Assembly: GCF_039534915.1 (NCBI RefSeq)
Contig: NZ_BAAAWE010000001.1
Location: 558,001 to 622,000 of the forward strand
Length of the DNA: 64,000 bases
Direction: 5' to 3'
From: Streptomyces roseofulvus
Lineage (GTDB): Bacteria > Actinomycetota > Actinomycetes > Streptomycetales > Streptomycetaceae
The position numbers and the translations under genes were made by a program. The notes under the pieces are model-generated. The model saw only the letters and a list, made by a program, of their open reading frames with translations. It was not told the DNA's origin and did not search any database. Numbering within the stretch: the first letter of the stretch is position 1; every line of letters begins with the position of its first letter. This document shows positions 39,405-48,157 of the stretch, in pieces.

Positions 39405-40516
39405 GAGTGGACCTCCTGCCGGCGGGCCGTCAGGTCGCCGGCCGCCGGGGCCGGGTCCGGGGCGGCCGTCCGGCGACGGCGGGAGAGCCGCGCGCGGAAC
39501 GCGGGCGACTGGACGAGACACACGACGATGACGACCAGGGCCTTGAAGACGAGGGTGGTCTCCGGCGGTACGCCGAGGGTGTAGATGGTGGTCGAGAGGG
39601 TCTGGATGATCAGCGCGCCGAGGACGGTGCCGCCGAGGGAGAAGCGGCCGCCGGTCAGCGCGGTGCCGCCGATGACCACGGCGAGGATCGCGTCGAGCTC
39701 GATCCACAGGCCGGCGTTGTTGCCGTCGGCGCTGGACACGTTGGAGCTGATCATCAGGCCGGCGACCGCGGCGCACACGGCACTGACGATGTACACCGTG
39801 ACGAGGAGGCCGGACGCCCGGATGCCGACGAGCCGGCTCGCGACCGGGTTGCCGCCCACCGATTCGATGAGCATGCCGAGCGCGGTCCGCCGGGTGACGA
39901 CGGAGGTGACGGCGACGAGGGCCGCGGCGAGCAGGACGGCGAAGGGCAGGGTGAGCCAGTAGCCGCCGCCGATCATCTTGTAGGCGCTGCTGGAGACGCT
40001 GATGATCTGGCCGTCGGTGATCAGCTGGGCCACGCCGCGTCCGGCGACCATGAGGACCAGCGTGGCGACGATGGGCTGGACGCCGAGCCGGGCGACGAGC
40101 AGGCCGTTGAGCAGGCCGATCGCCGCGGCCACGCCGAGCGCGACCGCGATCGCGGCCATGACGGTCGAGAGGCTTCCGGGGTCCTTCGCGGTGGCGATGT
40201 GCTCGCAGGCGAGGGCCCCGGCGATGGCGACCGTCGAACCGACCGAGAGGTCGATGCCGCGGGTGGCGATGACGAGCGTCATGCCGACGGAGACCAGGAT
40301 CAGCGGGGCGCCGAACTGGAGGATGTCGATCAGGCTGCCGTACAGGTGTCCGTTCTGGACGCGGACGGCGAAGAAGTCGTGGGTGAGCGCGAGGTTCCCG
40401 AGGAGCAGCGCGGCCAGCACGGCGGCGGGCCAGAACAGCCGGTGCTCGGTGAGCCGCCGGGCGCCGCGCGTCCGGGCCGGACGCCCCCCGGCGCCGGTGT
40501 CGTGAGGTGGTGTCAT
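39401..40516 (-). CDS. ytfT: CUT2 sugar ABC permease YtfT-like
   Basis: The 371-aa permease has VSVGMTLVIATRGIDLSVGSTVAIAGA, VQPIVATLVLMVAGRGVAQLI, GLWIELDAILAVVIGGTALTGGRFSLGGTVLGALIIQTLSTTIY, typical of the YtfT partner of YjfF. The ATG overlaps the YtfR stop by 4 bases. It has a basic C-terminal tail (SRRRRTAAPDPA). Confidence 0.92.
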   Translation of the reverse strand: MTPPHDTGAGGRPARTRGARRLTEHRLFWPAAVLAALLLGNLALTHDFFAVRVQNGHLYGSLIDILQFGAPLILVSVGMTLVIATRGIDLSVGSTVAIAGALACEHIATAKDPGSLSTVMAAIAVALGVAAAIGLLNGLLVARLGVQPIVATLVLMVAGRGVAQLITDGQIISVSSSAYKMIGGGYWLTLPFAVLLAAALVAVTSVVTRRTALGMLIESVGGNPVASRLVGIRASGLLVTVYIVSAVCAAVAGLMISSNVSSADGNNAGLWIELDAILAVVIGGTALTGGRFSLGGTVLGALIIQTLSTTIYTLGVPPETTLVFKALVVIVVCLVQSPAFRARLSRRRRTAAPDPAPAAGDLTARRQEVHS

Positions 40517-42066
40517 GAGGTGGCTCCGGTGGCGATCGCGCCCAGGATCCGGTCGGGCGTCAGGGTGGTGTCGTTGGTGAGGGTGGCGACGAGCCGGTGG
40601 TCGCGCAGCACGCCGACCCGGTGGCTGAGCCGCAGCACTTCCTCGAGTTCGGCGGAGATGAAGAGCACCGCCGTGCCTTCCGAGGCCAGGCGGCTGACGA
40701 GCCGCTGGATCTCCGTCTTGGCGCCGATGTCGATGCCCCGGGTGGGCTCGTCCAGGATCAGCAGCTCGGGGTCGGTGAGCAGCCACCGGGCGAGCAGCAC
40801 CTTCTGCTGGTTGCCGCCGCTGAGGTTGCGGACCTGGGCTTCGGGGTCGGCCGGGCGGATGTCGAGGACCTCGGTCCATCGTGCGGCGATCTCCTCCTGC
40901 CGGGCGCGCGAGAGGGGTCTGGTCCAGCCGCGTGCGGCCTGGAGGGCGAGCACGATGTTCTCGCGGACGGTGAGTTCGCCGATCAGACCCTCCGCCTTGC
41001 GGTTCTCGGAGCAGAAGGCGATCTTGTGGGCGATCGCGGTGCGCGGCGAGCGCAGGACGGCGCGTTCGCCGTGGATCCGCAGTTCGCCGCCGTCGGCGTG
41101 GTCGGCTCCGAAGAGCAGCCGGGCGGCCTCGGTCCGTCCGGATCCGAGGAGTCCGGCGAGGCCGATGACCTCGCCGCGGTGGATGTCGAGGTCGTACGGC
41201 TGGATGGAGCCGGTCCGGGCGAGCCCGCGGGCGCTGAGGAGGGGGGTCTCCGCGGACCCGGGGGTGGCGGCGGTGGCGGTGTGGGAGGTCTCGGCCAGTT
41301 CGTCGAGGGTGCTCAGTTCGCTGCCGACCATGCGGTGGACGAGGGTGACGGGGGTCAGTTCGTCGATCCGGTACTCGCCTTCGAGCCGTCCGTTGCGCAG
41401 GACGGTCACCCGGTCGCACAGGTCGAAGACCTGGTCGAGGAAGTGGGTGACGAAGAGGATCGCGACGCCCCGGTCGCGCAGCCGGCGCACCAGGGCGAAC
41501 AGCTGGGCGACCTCGTCGCGGTCGAGGCTGGAGGTGGGCTCGTCGAGGACGAGGACCTTCGCCTGGACGTCCACGGCGCGGACGATCGCGACGAGTTGCT
41601 GAACGGCGATGGAGTGGGCGCTCAGGGGCATGCGGACGTCGAGGTCGAGTTCCAGCTCGGTGATGAGCTGTGCCGCGCGCCGGTGGAGGGCCTTCCAGTG
41701 GACGAGTCCGAAGCGCCGTGGTTCCCGGCCTACGAGGATGTTCTCCGCGACCGAGAGGTTGGGGCAGAGGTTCACCTCCTGGTAGACGGTGCTGATGCCG
41801 GCGTGCTGGGCTTCGAGGGGTTCGGTGAACCGCCGGGCGTCGCCGTCCACGGTGACCGTGCCCGCGTCGGGCGGGTGGACGCCGGTGAGCACCTTGATGA
41901 GGGTCGACTTGCCGGCGCCGTTCTCCCCCATCAGTGCGTGGACCTCGCCCGGGAAGAGGCGCAGGTCGACGCCGTCGAGGGCGAGGACGCCGGGGAAAGC
42001 CTTGCGGATGCCGCGGGCCTCCAGGACCGGCCGGTCGGTGGGGGTGGGGGTGGGTGGGGCTGTCAT
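40513..42066 (-). CDS. ytfR: CUT2 sugar ABC ATP-binding protein YtfR-like
   Basis: The 517-aa tandem ATPase has Walker [11 protein letters not shown]-loop VYQEVNLCPNLSVAENILVGREP, Walker [13 protein letters not shown] and, in the second half, [31 protein letters not shown] and [16 protein letters not shown]. It follows ytfQ after a hairpin and overlaps ytfT. The Thr/Pro-rich N-terminus (TAPPTPTPTDRP) is a short unstructured leader. Confidence 0.93.
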   Translation of the reverse strand: MTAPPTPTPTDRPVLEARGIRKAFPGVLALDGVDLRLFPGEVHALMGENGAGKSTLIKVLTGVHPPDAGTVTVDGDARRFTEPLEAQHAGISTVYQEVNLCPNLSVAENILVGREPRRFGLVHWKALHRRAAQLITELELDLDVRMPLSAHSIAVQQLVAIVRAVDVQAKVLVLDEPTSSLDRDEVAQLFALVRRLRDRGVAILFVTHFLDQVFDLCDRVTVLRNGRLEGEYRIDELTPVTLVHRMVGSELSTLDELAETSHTATAATPGSAETPLLSARGLARTGSIQPYDLDIHRGEVIGLAGLLGSGRTEAARLLFGADHADGGELRIHGERAVLRSPRTAIAHKIAFCSENRKAEGLIGELTVRENIVLALQAARGWTRPLSRARQEEIAARWTEVLDIRPADPEAQVRNLSGGNQQKVLLARWLLTDPELLILDEPTRGIDIGAKTEIQRLVSRLASEGTAVLFISAELEEVLRLSHRVGVLRDHRLVATLTNDTTLTPDRILGAIATGATS

Positions 42067-42087
42067 CCGCCCTCCTCTCCTGAGGGG

Positions 42088-42115
42088 CCGGGGGCGGCGC
42101 GAGGGCCGCCCCCGG
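42088..42115 (-). terminator. Hairpin between ytfQ and ytfR
   Basis: Perfect 11-bp GC-rich arms (42088-42098, 42105-42115) with a 6-base loop follow the binding-protein gene. It probably attenuates or protects the transcript so that YtfQ exceeds the membrane components. Confidence 0.6.
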
Positions 42116-42133
42116 TCCGGTGCGGGCGGTGGA

Positions 42134-43135
42134 TCAGTACTGGCGGCCGGGCAGGGCGGCGGCGGCCTGGTCCTGGGTGAAGACGCCCTCCTCGACCTCG
42201 ACCCGTCGCGGGACGCTCTCCCCCGCCGCGACCTTCTTGACGAGGTCCATGAGCTGGTCGCCGAGGAGCGGGTTGCACTCGACGACCACGTTGATCTTCT
42301 TCTCCTGCATGGCGACGAAGGCGTCCTTGATGCCGTCGACGGAGATCACCTTGATGTCGGTGCCCGGCTTCTTGCCCGCCTCCTCGATGGCCTGGATGGC
42401 GCCGAGGGCCATGTCGTCGTTGTGGGCGTAGAGGACGTCGATGTCCTTGTGGGACTTGAGGAAGGCCTGCATGACCTCCTTGCCCTTGGCGCGGGTGAAG
42501 TCGCCGGTCTGGGAGGCGATGACCTTGAACTTGGGGTCGCCCTTGATGGCTTCGGCGAAGCCGGCCTTGCGGTCGTTGGCGGGGGCGGAGCCGGTGGTGC
42601 CCTGGAGCTCGACGACGTTGACGGGGTCGGAGGTGCCCTCGTACTCCTTGACGAGCCACTTGCCGGCCTCCTGGCCCTCCTTGACGAAGTCGGAGCCGAG
42701 GAAGGTCTGGTAGAGCGAGGTGTCCTGCGAGTCGACCGCGCGGTCGGTGAGGATCACCGGGATGCCGGCGTTCTTGGCCTCCTTCAGGACGGTGTCCCAG
42801 CCGGACTCCACGACCGGCGAGAAGGCGATGACGTCCACCTTCTGCTGGATGAAGGTGCGGATCGCCTTGATCTGGTTCTCCTGCTTCTGCTGGGCGTCGG
42901 AGAACTTCAGCGTGATGCCCGCCTTCTCGGCGGCCTCGCGGACGGACTTGGTGTTGGCGGTGCGCCAGCCGCTCTCGGCTCCCACCTGGGCGAACCCGAG
43001 CACCAGCTTGCCGTCGGAGGAGCCCTTGCCGGCACCGCCGGTGGTGCCGTCGGACGCGGGCTCGGTGGTGCAGGCGGTCAGCACACCAGCGGCCAGGACG
43101 GCGGCGGTGATGACGCGGAGGGCTCTGTGGGCCAT
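42134..43135 (-). CDS. ytfQ: Sugar-binding lipoprotein YtfQ-like
   Basis: The 333-aa CUT2 receptor has a lipobox LTAC at Cys22, then LVLGFAQVGAESGWRTANTKSVREAAEKAGI, QQKQENQIKAIRTFIQQKVDVIAFSPVVESGWDTVLKEAKNAGIPVILTDR, YAHNDDMALGAIQAIEEAGKKPGTDIKVISVDG and NPLLGDQLMDLVKK, all close to YtfQ. GAGAGGAA precedes the ATG. It is the first gene of ytfQ-ytfR-ytfT-yjfF and has the ara-type operator in its promoter. Confidence 0.93.
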   Translation of the reverse strand: MAHRALRVITAAVLAAGVLTACTTEPASDGTTGGAGKGSSDGKLVLGFAQVGAESGWRTANTKSVREAAEKAGITLKFSDAQQKQENQIKAIRTFIQQKVDVIAFSPVVESGWDTVLKEAKNAGIPVILTDRAVDSQDTSLYQTFLGSDFVKEGQEAGKWLVKEYEGTSDPVNVVELQGTTGSAPANDRKAGFAEAIKGDPKFKVIASQTGDFTRAKGKEVMQAFLKSHKDIDVLYAHNDDMALGAIQAIEEAGKKPGTDIKVISVDGIKDAFVAMQEKKINVVVECNPLLGDQLMDLVKKVAAGESVPRRVEVEEGVFTQDQAAAALPGRQY

Positions 43136-43289
43136 GTCGTGGTTCCTCTCGGGACGTGCGTCGTACCAGGCGGAGCCCTGAAGGGGTCGGGGCCCGGCGA
43201 AGACAGGGCTGCGCAGCGATGGTCGGACCGGGCGGGGGCAGAGTGAAACGTCGGCCCCCGGCGGTCGGTGAGCTGGCGAACGCGACACA

Positions 43290-43318
43290 TTGTGAGCGCT
43301 AACAGACTCGTAACTCAA
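43290..43318 (-). promoter_or_regulatory. ytfQ promoter with operator forming the -10
   Basis: On the minus strand TTGAGT (43318-43313) and TCACAA (43295-43290) are 17 bases apart. The operator TTGTGAGCGCTAACAG covers 43290-43305. This is the third case of the same promoter-operator fusion in the window. Confidence 0.7.
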
Positions 43319-43389
43319 GGGCTTGTACGGGCGTTACCAGTTTTTGATGCGCGGGCCCGCGTCGGTGGCAGCAAGCACCCGCCCTCAAG

Positions 43390-43405
43390 TTGTGAGCGTT
43401 AACAC
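43390..43405. promoter_or_regulatory. Second ara-type operator exactly 100 bp from the first
   Basis: TTGTGAGCGTTAACAC is one site upstream of ytfQ but with no matching -35 on either strand. It may cooperate with the primary site by looping, or regulate the divergent dehydrogenase gene. Confidence 0.6.
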
Positions 43406-43457
43406 CCGCCTCCCCAGGATCGCGCCGATCGCCGGACACCCCGTGCGACGAGGGCCG

Positions 43458-43486
43458 TTGACACCCTCCACCGCGCTTCGTATCGT
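43458..43486 (+). promoter_or_regulatory. Predicted promoter of the zinc dehydrogenase gene
   Basis: TTGACA (43458-43463) and TATCGT (43481-43486) are 17 bases apart, a strong HrdB-type match. It lies about 90 bases before the GTG start. Confidence 0.6.
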
Positions 43487-43537
43487 CGCGACACCTTTTC
43501 GAACGACGCCCGATATATCGAACAACGGGAGCGCCCC

Positions 43538-43579
43538 ATGCCCTCCACCCGGTCCGGCGCCCGAGACGGCTCGCGGTGA
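43538..43579 (+). CDS. Possible 13-codon leader ORF before the zinc dehydrogenase
   Basis: ATG 43538, preceded by GGGAG, opens 13 codons ending in a TGA that overlaps the dehydrogenase GTG (GTGA at 43576-43579). The GTG has no clear ribosome-binding site of its own, so translational coupling is plausible. Confidence 0.35.
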   Translation: MPSTRSGARDGSR

Positions 43580-44592
43580 GCCCGCCGGGGAAGGCCGTCG
43601 TCCTCGACGCTCCCGGGACGTCTCGTCTCGTCGAGCACGTGCCCCGGCGGCCGGGCCCCGGCGAGGCCCAGGTGCGCGTCCACGCCGCCGGGATGTGCGG
43701 CAGCGACCGCGACCTCTACCTGGGCCGCCGCCCCGCCCCGTACGCGCGCTATCCGCTCACCCCCGGCCACGAGTGGTCCGGCACCGTCACCGCCGTGGGC
43801 GAGGGCGCGCCGGCGTCCCTCATCGGGCGGAAGGTCGTGGGCGAGGGGCTGTGGAACTGCGCGACCTGTGCCCGCTGCCGCGCCGGCGAGACCGACCTGT
43901 GCACCGCCGGCTACGAGGAGACGGGGTTCACCCGCCCCGGCGCGATGGCCCCGACCCTGACGCTACCCGCCCGGCTGCTGCACACCCTGCCGCCGGACGC
44001 CGATCTCACCGCCGCCGCGCTGCTCGAACCCGCCGCCCGCGCGGCCGCCGCCGTCCTCAAGGCGGGCCCGCTGCCCGGTGCGCGGGTGGCCGTCATCGGC
44101 GCCGGCGCCCTCGGCCTGTTCACCGCGCAGCTCCTCGGCGCCTTCTCCCCGAGCGAGCTGACGGTCGTCGGCACCGGCCCCGGCCGGGCCGCCCTGGCCG
44201 ACCGCTTCGGAGCCACCGCCTACCGCACCTGGGACCGGCCTTCCGGTCTCGTGGACTTCGACCTCGTGATCGACGCCGTGGGCGCGGCGTCGACCGCGCG
44301 CGCCGCGACGTCCCTGCTGCGGCCGGGGGGACGCCTGGTGCTCACCGGCATCCCGGTCCACGGCGCGGCCGGGCTCGATCCCGCCCGGCTCGTCGCACGG
44401 CAGCTGTCGATCGGAACCGCCCTCGGAGCCCCCTCCGGCGCCTGGTCCTCCGCCGTGCGCGCCTTCTCCGCGGCGCGGCTGACACCGCTCGAACTCGTCA
44501 CGCACCAGCTGGGCGTCGACGAGTTCGAGCGGGCCATGGCACTCACGGCCGGCGGCGATCCCCGTGTCGGGCGGGTCCTGCTCCGCCCCTGA
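43576..44592 (+). CDS. Zinc-dependent alcohol/polyol dehydrogenase (MDR family)
   Basis: The 338-aa medium-chain dehydrogenase has catalytic-zinc ligands Cys41 (GMCGSD) and His65-Glu66 (GHEWSG), the structural-zinc set Cys95, Cys98, Cys101, Cys109, and the NAD fold VAVIGAGALGLFTAQLLG. It resembles sorbitol/threonine dehydrogenase-like enzymes acting on polyols or sugars. It lies between the ytfQ and bglC operons. Substrate unknown; a pentitol or hexose derivative would fit. It converges on bglC with only 8 bases between. Confidence 0.88.
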   Translation: MSPPGKAVVLDAPGTSRLVEHVPRRPGPGEAQVRVHAAGMCGSDRDLYLGRRPAPYARYPLTPGHEWSGTVTAVGEGAPASLIGRKVVGEGLWNCATCARCRAGETDLCTAGYEETGFTRPGAMAPTLTLPARLLHTLPPDADLTAAALLEPAARAAAAVLKAGPLPGARVAVIGAGALGLFTAQLLGAFSPSELTVVGTGPGRAALADRFGATAYRTWDRPSGLVDFDLVIDAVGAASTARAATSLLRPGGRLVLTGIPVHGAAGLDPARLVARQLSIGTALGAPSGAWSSAVRAFSAARLTPLELVTHQLGVDEFERAMALTAGGDPRVGRVLLRP

Positions 44593-44600
44593 GGAACGGC

Positions 44601-46046
44601 TCAGAGAGCCGGGATCGCGTTCGCGGCGATGGCCCTGGCGTACCACCGGGCGCTGCGCTTCGGCGTCCGCAGCTGGGTGGCGTAGTCGACGTGGACGGCG
44701 CCGAAACGCTTGGCGTATCCGTAGGCCCATTCGAAGTTGTCGAGCAGGGACCAGAGGAAGTAGCCGCGGACGTCCGCCCCGTCGGCGATGGCCCGGTGGA
44801 CGGCCGCGAGGTGCTGGTGGAGGTAGTCGATCCGGTCGTGGTCGTGGATCCGGCCGTCCGCCGCGGGAACGTCGGGGAAGGCCGCGCCGTTCTCGGTGAC
44901 CGCCAGCGGGAGGCCGGGGTGGGCGCGGGAGACGGCCGTCAGGCGGTCGTAGAGGCCGGTGGGATCGATGGCCCAGCCCATGTCGGTGGTCTCGCCGGGC
45001 GGGCGGTGGAAGCGCACGTGCTCGGAGCCGGGCCACGGTGCGTGGTCGCTCTCGCCGTGGGCGTGGTCGGCCGCGACCGGTCCGGACCCGGGGGCGGAGA
45101 CGACGGCGGGCGTGTAGTAGTTGATGCCCAGGAGGTCGATGGGCGCGCCGATGGCGGCCTCGTCGCCGGGCCTCACGAGGGCGTCCCAGTCGACGACGTG
45201 GGCGGTGTCGGCGAGGAGGTCGTCCGGGTATCCGCCGGAGAGCATCGGGCCGGTGAAGACGCGGTTGGCGACGGCGTCGATGCGGCGGGCCGCGTCGAGG
45301 TCGGCGGGGTCCGTGGTGAGCGGGCGGACCTGGTGGAGGTTGAGGGAGACCGCGACCCGGGCGTGGCCGGGCAGGGCCGCGCGCAGGGCGGCGGTGGCGC
45401 GGCCGTGCCCGAGGTTGAGGTGGTGGGCCGCGCGCAGGGCGAGTGCGGGGTCGGTGCGGCCGGGCGCGTGGACGCCGGAGCCGTAGCCGAGGAAGGCGGA
45501 GCACCAGGGCTCGTTGAGCGTGGTCCACAGGGCGACCCGGTCGCCGAGGACGTCGGCCGCCAGGGCCGCGTACTCGCCGAAGCGCTCGGCCGTCTCGCGC
45601 GCCGTCCAGCCGCCCTCGTCCTCCAGCTCCTGGGGAAGGTCCCAGTGGTACAGGGTGGCGACGGGCTGGACGCCGGCGTCGAGCAGTTCGTCGACGAGCC
45701 GGCTGTAGAAGTCGAGGCCGGCGGCGTTGGCGGGTCCCCGGCCACCGGGCTGGATGCGCGGCCAGGCCAGGGAGAAGCGGTACGCCTGGAGGCCGAGGTG
45801 GGACATCAGGGTCACGTCGGTGCGGTACCGGTGGTAGTGGTCGCAGGCGATGTCACCGGTGTCGCCGTCCGCGACCTTGCCGGGGGTGTGGGAGAAGGTG
45901 TCCCAGATGGAGGGCGTGCGGCCGTCCTCGGCGACGGCGCCCTCGATCTGGTACGCGGCGGTGGCCGCGCCCCAGAGGAAGCCGGGCGGGAACTGCAGCC
46001 GGTCGACGGCCGCGGCGGCGGGGGCGGTGACGGGGGTTGCGGACAT
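44601..46046 (-). CDS. bglC: GH1 beta-glucosidase
   Basis: The 481-aa enzyme has no signal peptide. It has [26 protein letters not shown] with acid/base Glu179, [15 protein letters not shown] with nucleophile Glu385 and [22 protein letters not shown]. It cleaves imported cellobiose to glucose. It is the last gene behind cebE-cebF-cebG, the standard Streptomyces order. GGGAGA sets the ATG at 46046. Confidence 0.95.
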   Translation of the reverse strand: MSATPVTAPAAAAVDRLQFPPGFLWGAATAAYQIEGAVAEDGRTPSIWDTFSHTPGKVADGDTGDIACDHYHRYRTDVTLMSHLGLQAYRFSLAWPRIQPGGRGPANAAGLDFYSRLVDELLDAGVQPVATLYHWDLPQELEDEGGWTARETAERFGEYAALAADVLGDRVALWTTLNEPWCSAFLGYGSGVHAPGRTDPALALRAAHHLNLGHGRATAALRAALPGHARVAVSLNLHQVRPLTTDPADLDAARRIDAVANRVFTGPMLSGGYPDDLLADTAHVVDWDALVRPGDEAAIGAPIDLLGINYYTPAVVSAPGSGPVAADHAHGESDHAPWPGSEHVRFHRPPGETTDMGWAIDPTGLYDRLTAVSRAHPGLPLAVTENGAAFPDVPAADGRIHDHDRIDYLHQHLAAVHRAIADGADVRGYFLWSLLDNFEWAYGYAKRFGAVHVDYATQLRTPKRSARWYARAIAANAIPAL

Positions 46047-46105
46047 GGTGGTGTCTCCCTTGGACGAAGGGGTTCGTGGACGAGGAGGCGGGGCGCGGGC
46101 CGGCG

Positions 46106-47014
46106 TCAGCCCTTGAGGGCGCCCTGGGTGATGCCGCCGACGATGTGCCGGCCGAAGAGGGCGAAGACCAGCAGGAGCGGCAGGGTGCCCATGAGCGCTC
46201 CGGCGGTGATGACGGACCAGTCGGTCGACCAGCCGGTGCCCAGTCCGGCGAGGGCGACCTGGACGGTGGGGTTGGTGGAGCCGTTCATGACGATGATCGG
46301 CCAGAGGAAGTCGTTCCACGACTGGACGAAGGTCAGCATGCCGAGGACCGCCATCGCCGGGCGGGCGACGGGGAAGACGACGTGCCAGATGACCCGCAGC
46401 GAGTTGGCGCCGTCGACCCGGGCGGCCTCCAGGAGCTCCGTGGGCAGCGCCTGGGAGAGGAACTGGCGCATGAAGAAGACGCCGAAGGCGGTGACCAGGA
46501 CGGGCAGGATCAGCGCCCCGAGGTGATTGGCGAGCCCCAGGTTCTTGGTCAGGATGAACAGGGGCACGACGCTGAGCTGCGCGGGCACGGCGAGGGTGGA
46601 CAGGACCAGGCCGAGCATCACCTTCTTGCCGCGGAAGCGGAGTTTGGCGAAGGCGAAGCCGGCGAGCACGGAGAAGGTCACCGTGCTGACCGTGACGGCG
46701 CCGGCGACGAGCGTGGAGTTGAGGAGGGCGACGCCCATGCCGCGTCCGCCGGCGTTGTTCCAGACGTACGTGAGGTTCTCGAAGAGGTTGCCGCCGGGCA
46801 GCAGCGGCGGCGGGCTGGAGACGACCGCGTGGCTGTCGGTGGAGGCGGCGACCAGCGTCCAGTACAGCGGGAACAGCGAGGCCAGGGCGGCGAGTCCGAG
46901 GACGACCCGGGCGAGTCGCCCGGCCCGGTGCTGGCCGCCGGCGCGGCCGGCGCGGGCGGACGGGCGCGTCGCCGTGCGCCGGGGGAGGTCGGATGCGGGG
47001 GTGGTGGTGGTCAT
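46106..47014 (-). CDS. cebG: Cellobiose/cellotriose ABC permease CebG
   Basis: The 302-aa MalG-type permease has an EAA loop ([32 protein letters not shown]) and the C-terminal [11 protein letters not shown] start at ATG 47014 with GGAG upstream; an ATG at 47026 is a less likely alternative. It follows cebF with a short gap. The ATPase is not encoded here; Streptomyces uses the shared MsiK. Confidence 0.92.
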   Translation of the reverse strand: MTTTTPASDLPRRTATRPSARAGRAGGQHRAGRLARVVLGLAALASLFPLYWTLVAASTDSHAVVSSPPPLLPGGNLFENLTYVWNNAGGRGMGVALLNSTLVAGAVTVSTVTFSVLAGFAFAKLRFRGKKVMLGLVLSTLAVPAQLSVVPLFILTKNLGLANHLGALILPVLVTAFGVFFMRQFLSQALPTELLEAARVDGANSLRVIWHVVFPVARPAMAVLGMLTFVQSWNDFLWPIIVMNGSTNPTVQVALAGLGTGWSTDWSVITAGALMGTLPLLLVFALFGRHIVGGITQGALKG

Positions 47015-47027
47015 GGGGTACTCCACG

Positions 47028-48032
47028 TCACTGGGAGGCGCGCAGGCGGCGGGTGATCAGCGCGTTGACGAGCCCGATGAGCAGCAGCAGGCCGAACATG
47101 ATCCAGGCGACCGCGCTGGCGCGCCCGAGCATGCTGGAGTGGAAGCCCTGGTCGTACATGAGGATGCCGAGGGTCTCGTACTGGTGGTCGGTGCCGCCCT
47201 GGTGGCCGCTCTGGCCGCCGAACAGATAGGGCTCGCCGAAGAGTTGGGTGGCCCCGATGGTCGAGACGATCACCGTGAAGAGGATCGTGGGCCGCAGAGC
47301 GGGGATCGTGACGTGCAGGAACTGCTTCCAGCGGTTGGCGCCGTCGAGGGCGGCGGCCTCGTACAGCTCGCGCGGCACGGCCTGCATGGCGGCGAGGAAG
47401 ATCAGGGCGTTGTAGCCGGTCCACCGCCAGGTGACGATCACGGAGATCGCGAACTGCGAGCTCCAGCGGCCGGCCTCCCAGTGCACGGGCCCGGCGCCGA
47501 ACAGGCCGAGGACCCAGTTGGCCATGCCGCCCTCGGGGCTGAAGATGAGGGCGAAGACGAGGGTGGCGGCGGCGACGGAGGTCGCGTACGGGGCGAGCAG
47601 CGCGGTACGCAGGAACCCGCGGGCGCGCAGCCGGTAGTTGAGCAGGTGGGCGAGGCCCAGCGCCATCAGCAGCTGCGGCACGGTGGACAGGACGCCGAGG
47701 GTGAAGGTGTTGAGGAGGGCGTTCCAGAAGTAGTGGCTGACCTGGCCGGTGAACAGGTCCGCGTAGTTGCGCAGCCCGACCCATTCGGCACGGTCGACGT
47801 TGTACAGGCTCACCCGGTGGAAGGAGAGCCATCCCGTGTAGAGGAGCGGGAAGAGGCCGAAGGCGGCGAAGACGAGGAAGAAGGGGGCGACGAGGGCGTA
47901 CGGGGTGCCCTTGGTGTCCCAGCGGTGCAGGCGGCTGCGCCAGGCCGAGGCCCGGGCGGAGCGGGGCGGGGGCGGCGGGGTGGACCGGCGGCCGGCGGGG
48001 CCGTTGCGGCTGGGTGCGGTCGTGGAGGCCAC
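47028..48032 (-). CDS. cebF: Cellobiose/cellotriose ABC permease CebF
   Basis: The 334-aa MalF-type permease has a Pro/Arg-rich N-terminus, helices starting PYALVAPFFLVFAAFGLFPLLYTGWLSF, and the EAA loop VPRELYEAAALDGANRWKQFLHVTIPALRPT. It is encoded between the binding protein and CebG. It transports cello-oligosaccharides across the membrane with CebE and CebG. Confidence 0.92.
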   Translation of the reverse strand: MASTTAPSRNGPAGRRSTPPPPPRSARASAWRSRLHRWDTKGTPYALVAPFFLVFAAFGLFPLLYTGWLSFHRVSLYNVDRAEWVGLRNYADLFTGQVSHYFWNALLNTFTLGVLSTVPQLLMALGLAHLLNYRLRARGFLRTALLAPYATSVAAATLVFALIFSPEGGMANWVLGLFGAGPVHWEAGRWSSQFAISVIVTWRWTGYNALIFLAAMQAVPRELYEAAALDGANRWKQFLHVTIPALRPTILFTVIVSTIGATQLFGEPYLFGGQSGHQGGTDHQYETLGILMYDQGFHSSMLGRASAVAWIMFGLLLLIGLVNALITRRLRASQ

Positions 48033-48071
48033 GGGCGGTTCCTTCGGTGGTCACGGCGGGTGCGTCGGTAC

Positions 48072-48116
48072 GGGGTGGGGGCGGCCGGCTCCCCTGTGGC
48101 CGGCCGCCCCCACCCC
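48072..48116 (-). terminator. Hairpin between cebE and cebF
   Basis: Perfect 18-bp arms (48072-48089, 48099-48116) with a 9-base loop lie inside the operon. It likely lowers permease expression relative to CebE or stabilises cebE mRNA. Confidence 0.65.
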
Positions 48117-48157
48117 CGCGACGGCGGCCGGGCGGGAGGCGGGCGGGACGGGGCGCG

